From: Verrucomicrobiia bacterium
GTDB lineage: Bacteria; Omnitrophota; Omnitrophia; Omnitrophales; Aquincolibacteriaceae
Assembly (NCBI GenBank): GCA_035495615.1
Contig: DATJFP010000029.1
Span: 1-43,269, forward strand
Direction of reading: 5' to 3'
DNA: 43,269 nt
Shown here piece after piece: positions 31,540-43,269 of this stretch. How positions within the stretch are numbered: position 1 is the first letter of the stretch; each line of letters starts with the position of its first letter. A program made the translations under genes and the position numbers. The notes under the pieces were generated by a model that was given only the letters and a program-made list of their open reading frames with translations, ran no database searches and had not been told where the DNA came from.

Positions 31540-31567
31540 TTGAAATTTTCCCGCCGCGTGATACAAT
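31540..31567 (+). promoter_or_regulatory. Sigma-70-like promoter of htpX
   Basis: TTGAAA (31540-31545), 16 bp, TACAAT (31562-31567). This gives a leader of about 54 nt before ATG 31628. It is the best canonical promoter in the window. Confidence 0.6.
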
Positions 31568-31627
31568 GCGCTTCCCCAAAAAGCAGGCCCCCCCTAGTCC
31601 CGGGCGCGGCTCGGAAAGGAAAGCCAA

Positions 31628-32512
31628 ATGAAGAATCAGATGAAAACCATGGTCCTTTTGGTCACGCTGAGCGCGATCTTCCTGAGTTTGGGTTACATGC
31701 TGGGGGGGCGTTCCGGGATGGAATACGCCTTGATCATGTCCTTTGTGATGAATTTCGGGGCGTATTGGTTTTCCGACAAGATGGTGCTCGCCATGCACCA
31801 GGCTCGCCCCATCGGGCCCGGCCACGAATCGGGCGTGTATGAGATCATCCAGGAGCTTTGCCAGAAAAGCGGGCTTCCCATGCCGAAAGTCTACGTGACG
31901 CCGCAGATGGCGCCGAATGCCTTTGCCACGGGCCGCGACCCGAACCACGCCGCGGTTGCCGTGACGCAGGGCATCCTTCAGGTGCTTGACGCCCGCGAGC
32001 TGCGCGGCGTGCTCGCGCACGAGATCTCGCACGTGCGCAACCGCGACATCCTCGTTTCCACGATCGTGGCCTGCATCGCGACCGCCATCATGTACCTTTC
32101 GCACATGATGCGCTGGTTCGGCGGCTACGCCCTGCGTTCAAGCCGCGACGACGATGACCGCGGCGGCGTCAACCCGCTGGCTTTGATTCTCACGATCGTT
32201 CTCGCGCCGCTGGTGGCGACACTCATCCAGGCCGCGGTTTCCCGGACACGCGAATACATGGCGGATGAATCCGGGGCGCACGTCTGCGACGATCCGGAGG
32301 CGCTCGCCTCGGCTCTGGCCAAGATTTCAGACCCGTCCGTCCTCCGTCAGCTGGGGCAGCGTTACGAATTGTCGCCGCAGCTCCTTCCCGCGGTCAGCCA
32401 TCTCTACATCGTCAACCACCTTTCCGGAGATACGCTTTTCAGCCTTTTCTCCACGCATCCTCCGGTGAAGCAGCGCATCGAACGGCTGATGGCGATGGGG
32501 CATTCCCATTAA
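31628..32512 (+). CDS. htpX: Zinc metalloprotease HtpX
   Basis: This is a 294-residue inner-membrane protease that degrades misfolded membrane proteins. Two N-terminal helices (about 5-25 and 32-50) are followed by the catalytic domain. The zinc motif is H131-E132-I-S-H135 in LAHEISHVRNRD, and a third ligand Glu lies in REYMADESGAHVC. Two more hydrophobic stretches follow the active site. The C-terminal STHPPVKQRIERL is typical of the family. It is complete and of normal length. GGAAAGGAA serves as ribosome-binding site. It is divergent from the TMTC-like gene. Confidence 0.96.
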   Translation: MKNQMKTMVLLVTLSAIFLSLGYMLGGRSGMEYALIMSFVMNFGAYWFSDKMVLAMHQARPIGPGHESGVYEIIQELCQKSGLPMPKVYVTPQMAPNAFATGRDPNHAAVAVTQGILQVLDARELRGVLAHEISHVRNRDILVSTIVACIATAIMYLSHMMRWFGGYALRSSRDDDDRGGVNPLALILTIVLAPLVATLIQAAVSRTREYMADESGAHVCDDPEALASALAKISDPSVLRQLGQRYELSPQLLPAVSHLYIVNHLSGDTLFSLFSTHPPVKQRIERLMAMGHSH

Positions 32513-32572
32513 GCGCATCCTCTTCACGCCGGCCCGCCGGCCAGTATCAGTTTTTTCCCGATAGACGCTTCC

Positions 32573-33631
32573 ATGCCCCGGGAGAAAAATAAGGCCATGG
32601 CCCAGACGAACGAGACGGCCGCTCCGGCGCGCCGCATCCTCATCCTCTACAACGCGTGGTCACGCCACAGGCGCGTTAAATTTTCGGATTACCTGAGCGA
32701 GCTTGCCAAGCTCGGCGCGCAGGTGGAAGCCCGCACCATCACCCGCAGCTTCGATTTCAAAGCCCTGCTCGCGGACGCGGCCGATTTCGACTGCCTGGTC
32801 GTGGCGGGCGGGGACGGCACGGTTTCCGGCGCCGCAGGAGCGCTTCAGGGGACGGGAGTTCCCATCCTGGCTTATCCCGGCGGCACCGCCAATCTGCTGG
32901 CGCGCAATCTCGGCATGCCGGCCAATCCCAAGGCGCTCGCGGAGCTCACGCTGAACGGCAAGACCCTCCAAGCGGATCTCGGCGAAATCGAGTACGTGCG
33001 GGCGCCGAGGCGCTGGCGGCGTTTTACAAAGCACGGCCGGGCGGCGGGAACCTTCCGTACTTATTTTTCCATCATGGCCGGCTGCGGTTTCGCGGCGCGC
33101 CTCATGATGCAGGCCCAGCCGCTGAAATCAAAGTGGGGCGAGGCCGCGTACTGGCTCAGCGCGATGTGGAATTTTTTTCCGCGCCGCGCGAAGTTCCGCA
33201 TGACTCTCGACGGCAAGACCCTCGACGTCAAGGGCATCGGCATCCTCATCATCAACTTCGAAAAAATCCAGTTCAACCTCAAGGTTGTACCGCAATCTTT
33301 TGCGGACGACGGCAAATTCGACATCGTCGTCGTTAAATCGCGGAGCCTTTTCGGACTCGCGCCCGTAATTTGGGGCGCGTTGCGCCAGCGCCTGGGACTT
33401 TCCCGCAGGGACGTGCCGGAAGTCATGGAGACTTACCGCGCTACGGACGTGGAAATCCAGAGCCGGCCTCCGCTGCGTCTGCAATGCGACGGCGAAGTCC
33501 TGAAAAAAGCTTCCGGTTTTAAGATTCACATGCATCCGGGCGCCGCGGTCTTCGTCTGCGGAAACAGGGAAGCGTGTCAGGTGACGGAAAGCAAACCGCA
33601 GGCGGCCAGAATCTCAGGGAGGAATCCATGA
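32573..33631 (+). CDS. Diacylglycerol-kinase-family lipid kinase
   Basis: This 352-residue protein carries the DAGK catalytic domain: ILILYNAWSR, VVAGGDGTVSGAAGAL with GGDGT at 79-83, and AYPGGTANLLARNLGMP (100-116). A beta-rich second domain ends LRLQCDGEVLKKASGF, as in YegS/BmrU/DgkB proteins. It should phosphorylate a lipid such as diacylglycerol or a sphingoid or undecaprenol-like substrate. The start could also be ATG 32597; neither has an ideal ribosome-binding site, and residues 1-18 are not conserved-looking. The stop overlaps the next start (ATGA). Confidence 0.88.
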   Translation: MPREKNKAMAQTNETAAPARRILILYNAWSRHRRVKFSDYLSELAKLGAQVEARTITRSFDFKALLADAADFDCLVVAGGDGTVSGAAGALQGTGVPILAYPGGTANLLARNLGMPANPKALAELTLNGKTLQADLGEIEYVRAPRRWRRFTKHGRAAGTFRTYFSIMAGCGFAARLMMQAQPLKSKWGEAAYWLSAMWNFFPRRAKFRMTLDGKTLDVKGIGILIINFEKIQFNLKVVPQSFADDGKFDIVVVKSRSLFGLAPVIWGALRQRLGLSRRDVPEVMETYRATDVEIQSRPPLRLQCDGEVLKKASGFKIHMHPGAAVFVCGNREACQVTESKPQAARISGRNP

Positions 33632-34011
33632 AAAAGATTTTAATTCTATTGTGTCTTGCTTTCCCGGCGGCGGCCTTTGCCGCGGAACAGCCCGCGGCCC
33701 CGCTTTCGATAGACGCCCTTCACGGACGCGTCAATGAAATCGAAACCACGTGGGACAAGGCGAAGAAGGATTACAAGACGGAATATCAGCAGCTGATCGG
33801 ACAGGTCCAGGACACCATCAAGCAGCATGAGGCCACGCTCGACAACGGTGATACCAAACTCAGGGACCGGCTCAACGAAGAGAGAAGAGATCTGGAGCGC
33901 ATGCGTGACCAGATCAAGCGCAAGCTCGCGGAGGTTTCCGGCGCGGATACGATCAGTTTGTCCAAGGTCGGCGAAAACCTGAAAGACAAGATCGAGGACA
34001 TGAAGGACTAA
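33628..34011 (+). CDS. Small exported coiled-coil protein
   Basis: This 127-residue protein has a signal peptide (1-19, ending AFA). The mature part is almost all charged helix (about 30-125), with heptad-like patterns such as LIGQVQDTIKQHEATLD and RLNEERRDLERMRDQIKRKL. No Cys and no lipobox are present. It is periplasmic by prediction and of unknown function. A GGGAGGAA ribosome-binding site precedes ATG 33628, which overlaps the lipid kinase stop. The tight coupling suggests an envelope-lipid role. It ends one base before the stop of the convergent MEDS gene. Confidence 0.82.
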   Translation: MKKILILLCLAFPAAAFAAEQPAAPLSIDALHGRVNEIETTWDKAKKDYKTEYQQLIGQVQDTIKQHEATLDNGDTKLRDRLNEERRDLERMRDQIKRKLAEVSGADTISLSKVGENLKDKIEDMKD

Positions 34012-34012
34012 G

Positions 34013-34816
34013 CTAGTTCTCGCTTCCTTTTCCGGAAAGATACTCGAGGGCGGCCGCTTTGATCTTGGCCGCGGTTTGCGGCATGTTCTCGTCAAGCCAC
34101 AGCAGCATGGAAAGATAGCCGGGGATCAGGGAAGCGGTTTTTTCGCGGCGGGGCATCGTGCCCACGACCGTTTTGAGCATCGGGCTTTTCTCACGGAGAA
34201 CCTGCTGGATGGCAAAGCTCACGGCTTTTTCCATCATCGGGCCCACGATGTAATGAGAATGGACCCGGCAGATTTCCTTCAGGTTTGAACCCTGCATCTG
34301 ATGGGCGTCCGCGAAATGGTACGCGCAAAAAAGAGAGAAGGCATGGCTCTTGGAAAGCGCGTTCCAGCATTCCTCCAGCCAGATGGCGCCTTCGACGTTG
34401 CCCTCCTGCCAGAGCAGGTTGACCATTTCCCCGTAAGCGCTGATTTTTGCTTCCGGATGCGCGGCGCGGGTTTCTTCCAGGAGGCTGCCGATGATTTTGC
34501 TGAAGCGGGAATAATCCGCCTGTCCGTCCGGTTTCATGAACCGGGCAAGCGTTTGCCGGGCGTCGAGGCAGCGAAAAAGCCCCGAGGCTTCCAGCCTCTT
34601 GAGATCCGCGGCCGGTTCGAGCCGCTGCCTGAAAAGCTGCAGGTGCGCGGGGGTGGCGATGAGGATGACGGCCCCGCCGGTGGTCAGCGCCTGGTGCGCA
34701 TAGACGGCCACGGCTTCGACAAGATAGTCTTCGTTTCCATAGATTTGGACGAGATGGCTGCCGGCGTCGGCTTTTTTCAGCGTCTCAAGCGTGAAGTCAT
34801 TGAATCTGTTTTTCAT
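34013..34816 (-). CDS. MEDS (DcmR-like sensory) domain protein
   Basis: This 267-residue protein consists mainly of a MEDS domain (about 15-170): GSHLVQIYGNEDYLVEAVAVYAHQALTTGGAVILIATPAH, then the central AYGEMVNLLWQEGNVEGAIWLEECWNAL and SLFCAYHF. The fold is RecA/KaiC-derived but without Walker motifs. The family is tied to sensing of one-carbon or halogenated compounds in DcmR and to histidine-kinase pathways elsewhere. The last 90 residues are helical and unassigned. I chose ATG 34816 (GGAG just upstream) over ATG 34858, which adds 14 unlike residues. It follows the histidine kinase gene by 78 bp and may be part of its pathway. Confidence 0.83.
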   Translation of the reverse strand: MKNRFNDFTLETLKKADAGSHLVQIYGNEDYLVEAVAVYAHQALTTGGAVILIATPAHLQLFRQRLEPAADLKRLEASGLFRCLDARQTLARFMKPDGQADYSRFSKIIGSLLEETRAAHPEAKISAYGEMVNLLWQEGNVEGAIWLEECWNALSKSHAFSLFCAYHFADAHQMQGSNLKEICRVHSHYIVGPMMEKAVSFAIQQVLREKSPMLKTVVGTMPRREKTASLIPGYLSMLLWLDENMPQTAAKIKAAALEYLSGKGSEN

Positions 34817-34894
34817 GCTCCAAGTGTACCCAACCGTCCCGGCGGCCGGCCACGGCAAATGGCTGTAAACTTTGTAGGGGAAACCCCGGTTTTT

Positions 34895-36442
34895 TTAATT
34901 CCGGGGAAGCGTGAAGAAAAACGCCGCGCCCTGGCCGGGTTGGGAACGCAGCCAGATCTTGCCGCCCATGCTTTCGACCATTTTCTTCGTGATGGAAAGG
35001 CCGAGGCCCGTGCTGTCCGGATGGCTGCTGTACGTGTGGAAAATGTGGAAGGCCCTTTCCTGGACCTCCTGAGGAATGCCGGGGCCGTTGTCGCGGATCT
35101 CGAACTGGTAGTCTCCATTGTGCTCCGACGAGGAAACGCAGATGAGGCCTTCCGCTTTGTCCATGAATTTGACGGCGTTGCCCAAAAGGTTCTGGAAAAT
35201 CTGGCTGACGCGCACTTTTTCGCAGGGAAGGACCGGCAGCTTGTTTTCCACGTTGATCTGGATCGACGCCGGCGGGCACAGGAGGCGGGTGACGTCAACG
35301 ACCAGCTCATTGAGGTCCACGAGCTGCTTCTGTTCTTTGGACCGGCCGGCTTTGGAATAATCCAGGATGCCGTCGATCATGTTTCGCATGTGCTTCGCAT
35401 TCGACAGAATAAGCTGCACCTGCTCCTGGCTTTTCGGATTGAACTGGCGCCCGTAATCCGCGTCAATCCACGACGTGAGCGTCTGGATGGCCGTCACCGG
35501 CGCCTTGAGGTCATGCGCCACGACATACGCAAAATCGTTCAGCTCGCGGTTCATGTCCGCAAGCTCCTTTTCCGCCACCGCCCGCTCGCGGTCGAGCTTG
35601 TCGAGGTAATGCGCGTTCAGGAAAATGATGATGGAAAAGATGACCATGATCGACACGACCAGCAGCATGACACCGAATTCCGCGGTGTAGTACTGGCCTT
35701 TGACGCCGATGAGCGGCAGCCATCCGAGAACGACGGGCATGAGGATGACCGACGGCAGGAGCTTCCTTGCGGTCAAGCCGCCGACCGTGGAGGCCGTGAG
35801 CACGGCGGCGACGCCCTCCTTGGGCCTCACGAAAAGAAAGCCCAGGCAGAGAAGGATCATGTTGATCGCGGACTCCGCCGCCATGCCCGACAAGACGCCG
35901 ATGCGGTAAATGGCTTCGATTTTGTAAAAATAGCGCATGAACCCCACGACTGCGATCCAGAGGACGGCGATGTTCAGGCATTGCGCCGGCCAGTAGCCCG
36001 CCGGCAGGTCCACGACAATCAGAGCCAGGCCGAAGATGAAAAAATTGAAAGCCGTGAACGGCATCATGCGCGCGGGAAACAGCCCGCCGGGCGCGGGGTA
36101 AGGATCGAAGATGAGGGCCTGGTCGACCTTGAAATCCACGCCTAAGATATATTCCGCGAGCGTGAGCATGCCGACGATGCAGCAGATCGCGGCTGAGATT
36201 TTCGCAATCCAGAACAGCCTGCGGTTTTTCTGAGCGCTTAAAGCCAGCGAAAGGCCGCCGAACATCATCGCGAGCGCGGTGTTGGCTTTCATCGGACTGA
36301 AGCCGGGAAGCCCGATGTCCTCGTCGGGCCAGTGGCGGAAACGTCCGAACAGCACGTACCACGCGAACAGGATCGCCGCGCATCCGCAGATATAGGGCAG
36401 ATATTCCAGGGGCCGGAAAAAAGAGGGACTCTTTTCCTTCAT
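34895..36442 (-). CDS. Membrane-bound sensor histidine kinase
   Basis: This is a 515-residue kinase. An N-terminal membrane domain of about eight helices (15-275) has no recognised sensor family and no PAS or HAMP. A short coiled coil (280-300) leads to the HisKA domain with phospho-acceptor H310 in AYVVAHDLKAPVTAIQ. A HATPase domain has NLLGNAVKF, DNGPGIP and STGLGLSI. The catalytic layout resembles phytochrome-class kinases that pair with Rcp1-type regulators, which fits the stand-alone receiver gene 4 bp upstream. A CCCCGG/CCGGGG hairpin (34884-34906) spans the stop and could end some transcripts. The signal is unknown. Confidence 0.9.
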   Translation of the reverse strand: MKEKSPSFFRPLEYLPYICGCAAILFAWYVLFGRFRHWPDEDIGLPGFSPMKANTALAMMFGGLSLALSAQKNRRLFWIAKISAAICCIVGMLTLAEYILGVDFKVDQALIFDPYPAPGGLFPARMMPFTAFNFFIFGLALIVVDLPAGYWPAQCLNIAVLWIAVVGFMRYFYKIEAIYRIGVLSGMAAESAINMILLCLGFLFVRPKEGVAAVLTASTVGGLTARKLLPSVILMPVVLGWLPLIGVKGQYYTAEFGVMLLVVSIMVIFSIIIFLNAHYLDKLDRERAVAEKELADMNRELNDFAYVVAHDLKAPVTAIQTLTSWIDADYGRQFNPKSQEQVQLILSNAKHMRNMIDGILDYSKAGRSKEQKQLVDLNELVVDVTRLLCPPASIQINVENKLPVLPCEKVRVSQIFQNLLGNAVKFMDKAEGLICVSSSEHNGDYQFEIRDNGPGIPQEVQERAFHIFHTYSSHPDSTGLGLSITKKMVESMGGKIWLRSQPGQGAAFFFTLPRN

Positions 36443-36446
36443 GCCG

Positions 36447-36869
36447 CTACTTAAGCCTTCCCCACATTTTCAGGGTCTCGATGGCTTCGGCCAGCGCTTT
36501 CGTGTCGTAATTTTTGGGAATGAAGAACGTGCTTTCTTCTTCGTACGCCGCGCGCACGTCTTCGGCGTCCGCGTAAGAAGAATTCAGGATGATCGGAATG
36601 TCTTTCAGGCACGCGTTGGCCCGGATTTTTTTCAGGACATGAAGCCCGTTTTCGCCGTCGGCAAGCCTGAGGTCCACGATAATCAGGTTGGGGAGGGGAT
36701 TCCCGACCGCGAGGGACTCTTCGAGGTAAGCGAGGGCTTTTGTCCCGGTATCGAAATTGACCAGGTTGTTTTCGTAGCCTAAACGTTCCATCATGTGCTG
36801 GATCATCTGGACATGCGAGGGGCTGTCCTCGATCATCAGAACCCGGAGTTTGAAAAGTGTTTCCATCAT
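36447..36869 (-). CDS. Single-domain response regulator (Rcp1-like)
   Basis: This is a 140-residue receiver domain with no output domain. The acidic pocket is E14/D15, the phospho-acceptor is D66 (IIVDLRLADGENG), with S97 and K119 (FFIPKN) in the switch positions. The inserted DGENG loop and the TGTKALAYLE region are typical of Rcp1-type regulators of phytochrome-like kinases. It is first gene of the minus-strand signalling set, followed 4 bp later by the kinase. The output probably runs through protein contact; the MEDS protein is a candidate partner by location only. Confidence 0.92.
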   Translation of the reverse strand: MMETLFKLRVLMIEDSPSHVQMIQHMMERLGYENNLVNFDTGTKALAYLEESLAVGNPLPNLIIVDLRLADGENGLHVLKKIRANACLKDIPIILNSSYADAEDVRAAYEEESTFFIPKNYDTKALAEAIETLKMWGRLK

Positions 36870-36917
36870 AGAGAGACCGCCTTCCTGAGGATTTGTTTCC
36901 AGAATGCTATTTTACGG

Positions 36918-36956
36918 AAAAAATCGGGGCGGCCTTTCGGTGAAACCCTGATTTTT
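36918..36956 (-). terminator. Rho-independent terminator after the TauE-DUF1634 pair
   Basis: Read on the minus strand, AAAAATCAGGG pairs with CCCCGATTTTTT (one mismatch) around a loop of about 16 nt and ends in a T run. It lies 32 bp after the DUF1634 stop and separates it from the response-regulator gene. Confidence 0.62.
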
Positions 36957-36987
36957 ACGGGCTCTTGTCGGTAAATGCCTGACAAAA

Positions 36988-37377
36988 TCAGAAGGGAAAA
37001 AGGCTGCAGGCGAGCAGGATAAGCACCGCGAGGGTAATGCAGGTGTAGAGGGTATCGCGCTGTTTCCAGAACGCAAAGACGGAAAAGGCCACGCGGCAGA
37101 CGGGCGTCGCCATGAGGACGATGAGGCCCAGCTGGATGAGGCCCCGCCGCCTCCCGGAAAAGGCGTCTTTCATGATGCCTGAAAGCGTGCGAAGGTCTTC
37201 GGGCTCGCCGCGGAAATTCGCGTAATCGGAACGCATGCCGCCGTAATGCAGGAGGTAAAGAATCCCTCCGGCCAGCACAAGCGCGGCAGCGGCAGCGACG
37301 CCGGTCCTTAAAAGCAGGCCCAGCCGCTCTTCCGTGCGCCGTTCCGCAAGTTCAAAATCTTCCCGTGAATCCGCCAT
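36988..37377 (-). CDS. DUF1634 membrane protein
   Basis: This 129-residue protein has three hydrophobic segments: about 22-45, 82-102 and 110-128. The N-terminus RRTEERLGLLLRTGVAAAAALVLAGGILYLL and the later RRRGLIQLGLIVLMATPVCRVAFSVFAF are the DUF1634 pattern. The family is almost always encoded next to TauE/SafE permeases, as here (26-bp overlap), and is thought to be an accessory subunit. No enzymatic motif is present. Confidence 0.9.
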   Translation of the reverse strand: MADSREDFELAERRTEERLGLLLRTGVAAAAALVLAGGILYLLHYGGMRSDYANFRGEPEDLRTLSGIMKDAFSGRRRGLIQLGLIVLMATPVCRVAFSVFAFWKQRDTLYTCITLAVLILLACSLFPF

Positions 37378-38188
37378 AGATCATCTCGATGGAAAGAAAA
37401 AAAATAACGGCCCCGAAAAGAAGCCGCAGGTTGCGCGCCTTGGCTTTGATTAAAATCCGGCTGCCCCAAAAAGCGCCCGTCAACACGCCCAGCATCACCG
37501 GCATGCAAAGGCCGGGATCGATGTAGCCCCGGTTGAGATAAATCCCGGCGCTGGCCGCGGCCGTCACGCCGATCATGAAATTGCTTGTGGTCGTGGAGAC
37601 TTTGAAAGGCAGCCGCATCATCCTGTCCATGGCCAGGACCTTGACGGCTCCGGACCCGATGCCCAGCAGCCCGGAAAGGATGCCCGCGACCCAGGTCAGA
37701 AAAAAACCGGCGCGGACGCGGTAAACTTCGTATTTTTTTATTCCTTCCTGCGACGGATAGGAGCCGTTCAATTTTAATTTTGCGGCCAGCGGGTCGGGCG
37801 CGGGCGGCGTTTTGGGAACGTGCCGCCCGGCTGCCGTCTGCAGCGCGGAATACAGCAGGACAAAACCGAAGATGATGCCGATGACCGACGTCGACACCTG
37901 CGCGGCAAGCCAGGCGCCGCAAAGCGCGCCGGTCGTGGTGGCCAGTTCCAGGAACATGCCGATGCGCATGTTCGTGAATCCTTCTTTGACGTAGGACGCC
38001 GCGGCTCCCGAAGACGTGGCGATGACCGACACCAGAGAAGCGCCGATGGCGTACCGGATGTCCACGTGGAAAAGCAGCGTGAGCATGGGAACGATGACAA
38101 CACCCCCGCCGAGCCCCGTCAGCGCGCCAAGCAGGCCCGCGCTGAGAGAACCCGTGAAAACAAGCGCCGAGAACTGAAGAAGAGTCAT
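37352..38188 (-). CDS. TauE/SafE family sulfite/organosulfonate exporter
   Basis: This 278-residue permease has about eight helices and two related halves. The half-repeat motifs are LLGALTGLGGGVVIVPMLTLLFHVDIRYAIGASL (N-half) and GILSGLLGIGSGAVKVLAMDRMMRLPFKVSTTTS (C-half), both typical. A cytoplasmic loop lies around 118-150. Family substrates include sulfite, sulfoacetate and thiosulfate. ATG 38188 is preferred; a GTG at 38227 would add 13 residues and neither has a strong ribosome-binding site. It is co-transcribed with DUF1634. Its start is only 92 bp from the divergent helicase gene. Confidence 0.9.
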   Translation of the reverse strand: MTLLQFSALVFTGSLSAGLLGALTGLGGGVVIVPMLTLLFHVDIRYAIGASLVSVIATSSGAAASYVKEGFTNMRIGMFLELATTTGALCGAWLAAQVSTSVIGIIFGFVLLYSALQTAAGRHVPKTPPAPDPLAAKLKLNGSYPSQEGIKKYEVYRVRAGFFLTWVAGILSGLLGIGSGAVKVLAMDRMMRLPFKVSTTTSNFMIGVTAAASAGIYLNRGYIDPGLCMPVMLGVLTGAFWGSRILIKAKARNLRLLFGAVIFFLSIEMIYGGFTGRF

Positions 38189-38280
38189 GGCCGCAGGGTA
38201 ACGCGTCAAGGGAGCGCTGTCAATCACAGGAAAAGCCCCGCCTTTATGTTATGATAGAGCCATTTCGCGAAAGGTGATTC

Positions 38281-42696
<4,416 letters not shown>

Positions 42697-42697
42697 A

Positions 42698-42715
42698 ATC
42701 GGCCGGAAGGCCGAT
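42698..42715. terminator. Short hairpin after lhr
   Basis: ATCGGCC-GGAA-GGCCGAT is a perfect 7-bp stem with a GNRA-like loop, 2 bp after the lhr stop. There is no T run, so intrinsic termination is doubtful. Confidence 0.35.
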
Positions 42716-42827
42716 CCTGTAGGGATTGTAAATAGTTCAAAATGTCTAACATTGTCCTATTGTAGCCCACCAGGGGCTTCCCTTATACTTCGGCGTTTTT
42801 AATCCCACTCGGCCCGGAGAAAAGTCA

Positions 42828-43269
42828 TGAAAAAAATTGCCCTTACCGTCCTCGTTCTTTCGTTCGCATTTCTTTCGTCTTCCAAAGCTTTCGCGGGAGG
42901 CGCTTACGGCATCGATTCCATCATCGACAACAACACGGGCGATAACTGGCTCGACTCCACGCCGACGCTGCAGCGCGGTTCCACGTACAACGTGACCGTC
43001 CACGGCGGCTTTGCAGGACTTTTAACTTACCCGGAAGATCCCGCGGAGCTCGGCCTCTATGCCGATTTCGACGGGACACGCTCTCCTTCCCAGTGGTCGA
43101 CGTTCCTGGGCGCTCCCGTTATTCAGGGAACGGATTCGCCGGACGTCCTGGCTTTTGGCCCGCTCGTTTTCGCGGAATACGGCCTGACGGGAAATTTTCT
43201 CGTGCCCAATGACGCGGCCGCGGTCGGATCTTTCTTTGCTTACATCAGGCCCGGAAGTGCCGGCGCGAC
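42828..43269 (+). CDS. Secreted protein of unknown function, N-terminal part
   Basis: Only the first 147 codons are in the window. Residues 1-24 form a Sec signal peptide (MKKIALTVLVLSFAFLSSSK, then AFAG). The mature part is rich in Gly, Asp and Thr (DSIIDNNTGDNWLDSTPTLQ, YADFDGTRSPSQW) and looks like beta-sandwich sequence. I recognise no family. ATG 42828 follows CCGGAGAAAAG. Upstream, TTGTAG (42760-42765) and TATACT (42785-42790), 19 bp apart, may be its promoter. It may be a C-terminally anchored surface protein, but its end is not visible. Confidence 0.75.

Noticed and set aside
29594-32104. 836-codon open frame extending the TMTC-like gene to 32104
   Set aside because: The extra N-terminal part is the reverse of htpX and is low-complexity, rich in His, Arg and Gly. 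The HTH domain begins right after GTG 31498.
32527-32560. GCCGG-CCCG-CCGGC hairpin followed by a T run after htpX
   Set aside because: The stem is only 5 bp and the T run is about 10 bp away, so it is too weak to call a terminator.
34301-36145. 614-codon plus-strand open frame opposite the MEDS and histidine kinase genes
   Set aside because: It is rich in Arg, His and Asp with no domain logic, and both minus-strand genes carry full sets of conserved motifs.

Overview
The window is a chromosomal piece of a GC-rich Gram-negative-type bacterium. Evidence for an outer membrane is a DUF2490-type barrel protein and several Sec-exported proteins. Codon use and gene density look uniform, and I see no phage, transposase, tRNA, rRNA or CRISPR. 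The mixture (qNOR, NnrS, putative-Ig 'SWTP' surface protein, TMTC-like TPR glycosyltransferase, bacterial Lhr, MEDS domain) would suit an uncultivated lineage such as Omnitrophota, Elusimicrobiota or a deltaproteobacterial relative. I cannot fix the taxon from sequence alone.

Region 1 (1-11.8 kb) is the most interesting part. After the 5' end of an MBOAT O-acyltransferase (minus strand) comes a Crp/Fnr-type regulator. It is followed by a perfect TGTGA-N6-TCACA operator placed where a class II activator site should be. Downstream lie nine tightly packed genes: a hemerythrin-like protein, two half-size helical proteins resembling pieces of ferritin-like domains, a cytidylate-kinase-like protein, a DASS/SLC13 anion transporter, a DUF2490 outer-membrane protein, a double universal stress protein, a YbaK-winged-helix fusion and a two-helix membrane protein. 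A strong hairpin and the wreck of a 2-hydroxyacid dehydrogenase separate this from NnrS, quinol nitric oxide reductase and a PAS-GGDEF cyclase. I read the whole as a nitrosative/oxygen stress island under one CRP-type regulator.

Region 2 (11.9-18.9 kb) holds a DedA protein, a VOC-fold protein, a bidirectional terminator, a secreted TPR protein, a large secreted putative-Ig protein with a 57-bp tandem repeat, then fpg (DNA glycosylase) overlapping recQ.

Region 3 (18.9-26.4 kb) is a surface-sugar block. A minus-strand operon (FdtA-like ketoisomerase, DegT-type aminotransferase, GT2, methyltransferase) is flanked by two polytopic membrane proteins of glycosyltransferase type and a lipase-maturation-factor protein.

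Region 4 (26.4-38.2 kb) contains MgtE, an AI-2E/PerM-family protein, rhodanese, an HTH-TMTC-TPR fusion, HtpX, a DAG-kinase-family lipid kinase, a small periplasmic coiled coil, a MEDS protein, a histidine kinase/response regulator pair and a TauE/DUF1634 exporter pair. Region 5 (38.2 kb to the end) is a 1471-residue Lhr helicase carrying an in-frame palindromic repeat insertion, then the start of an unknown secreted protein. No gene-free stretch exceeds 300 bases.
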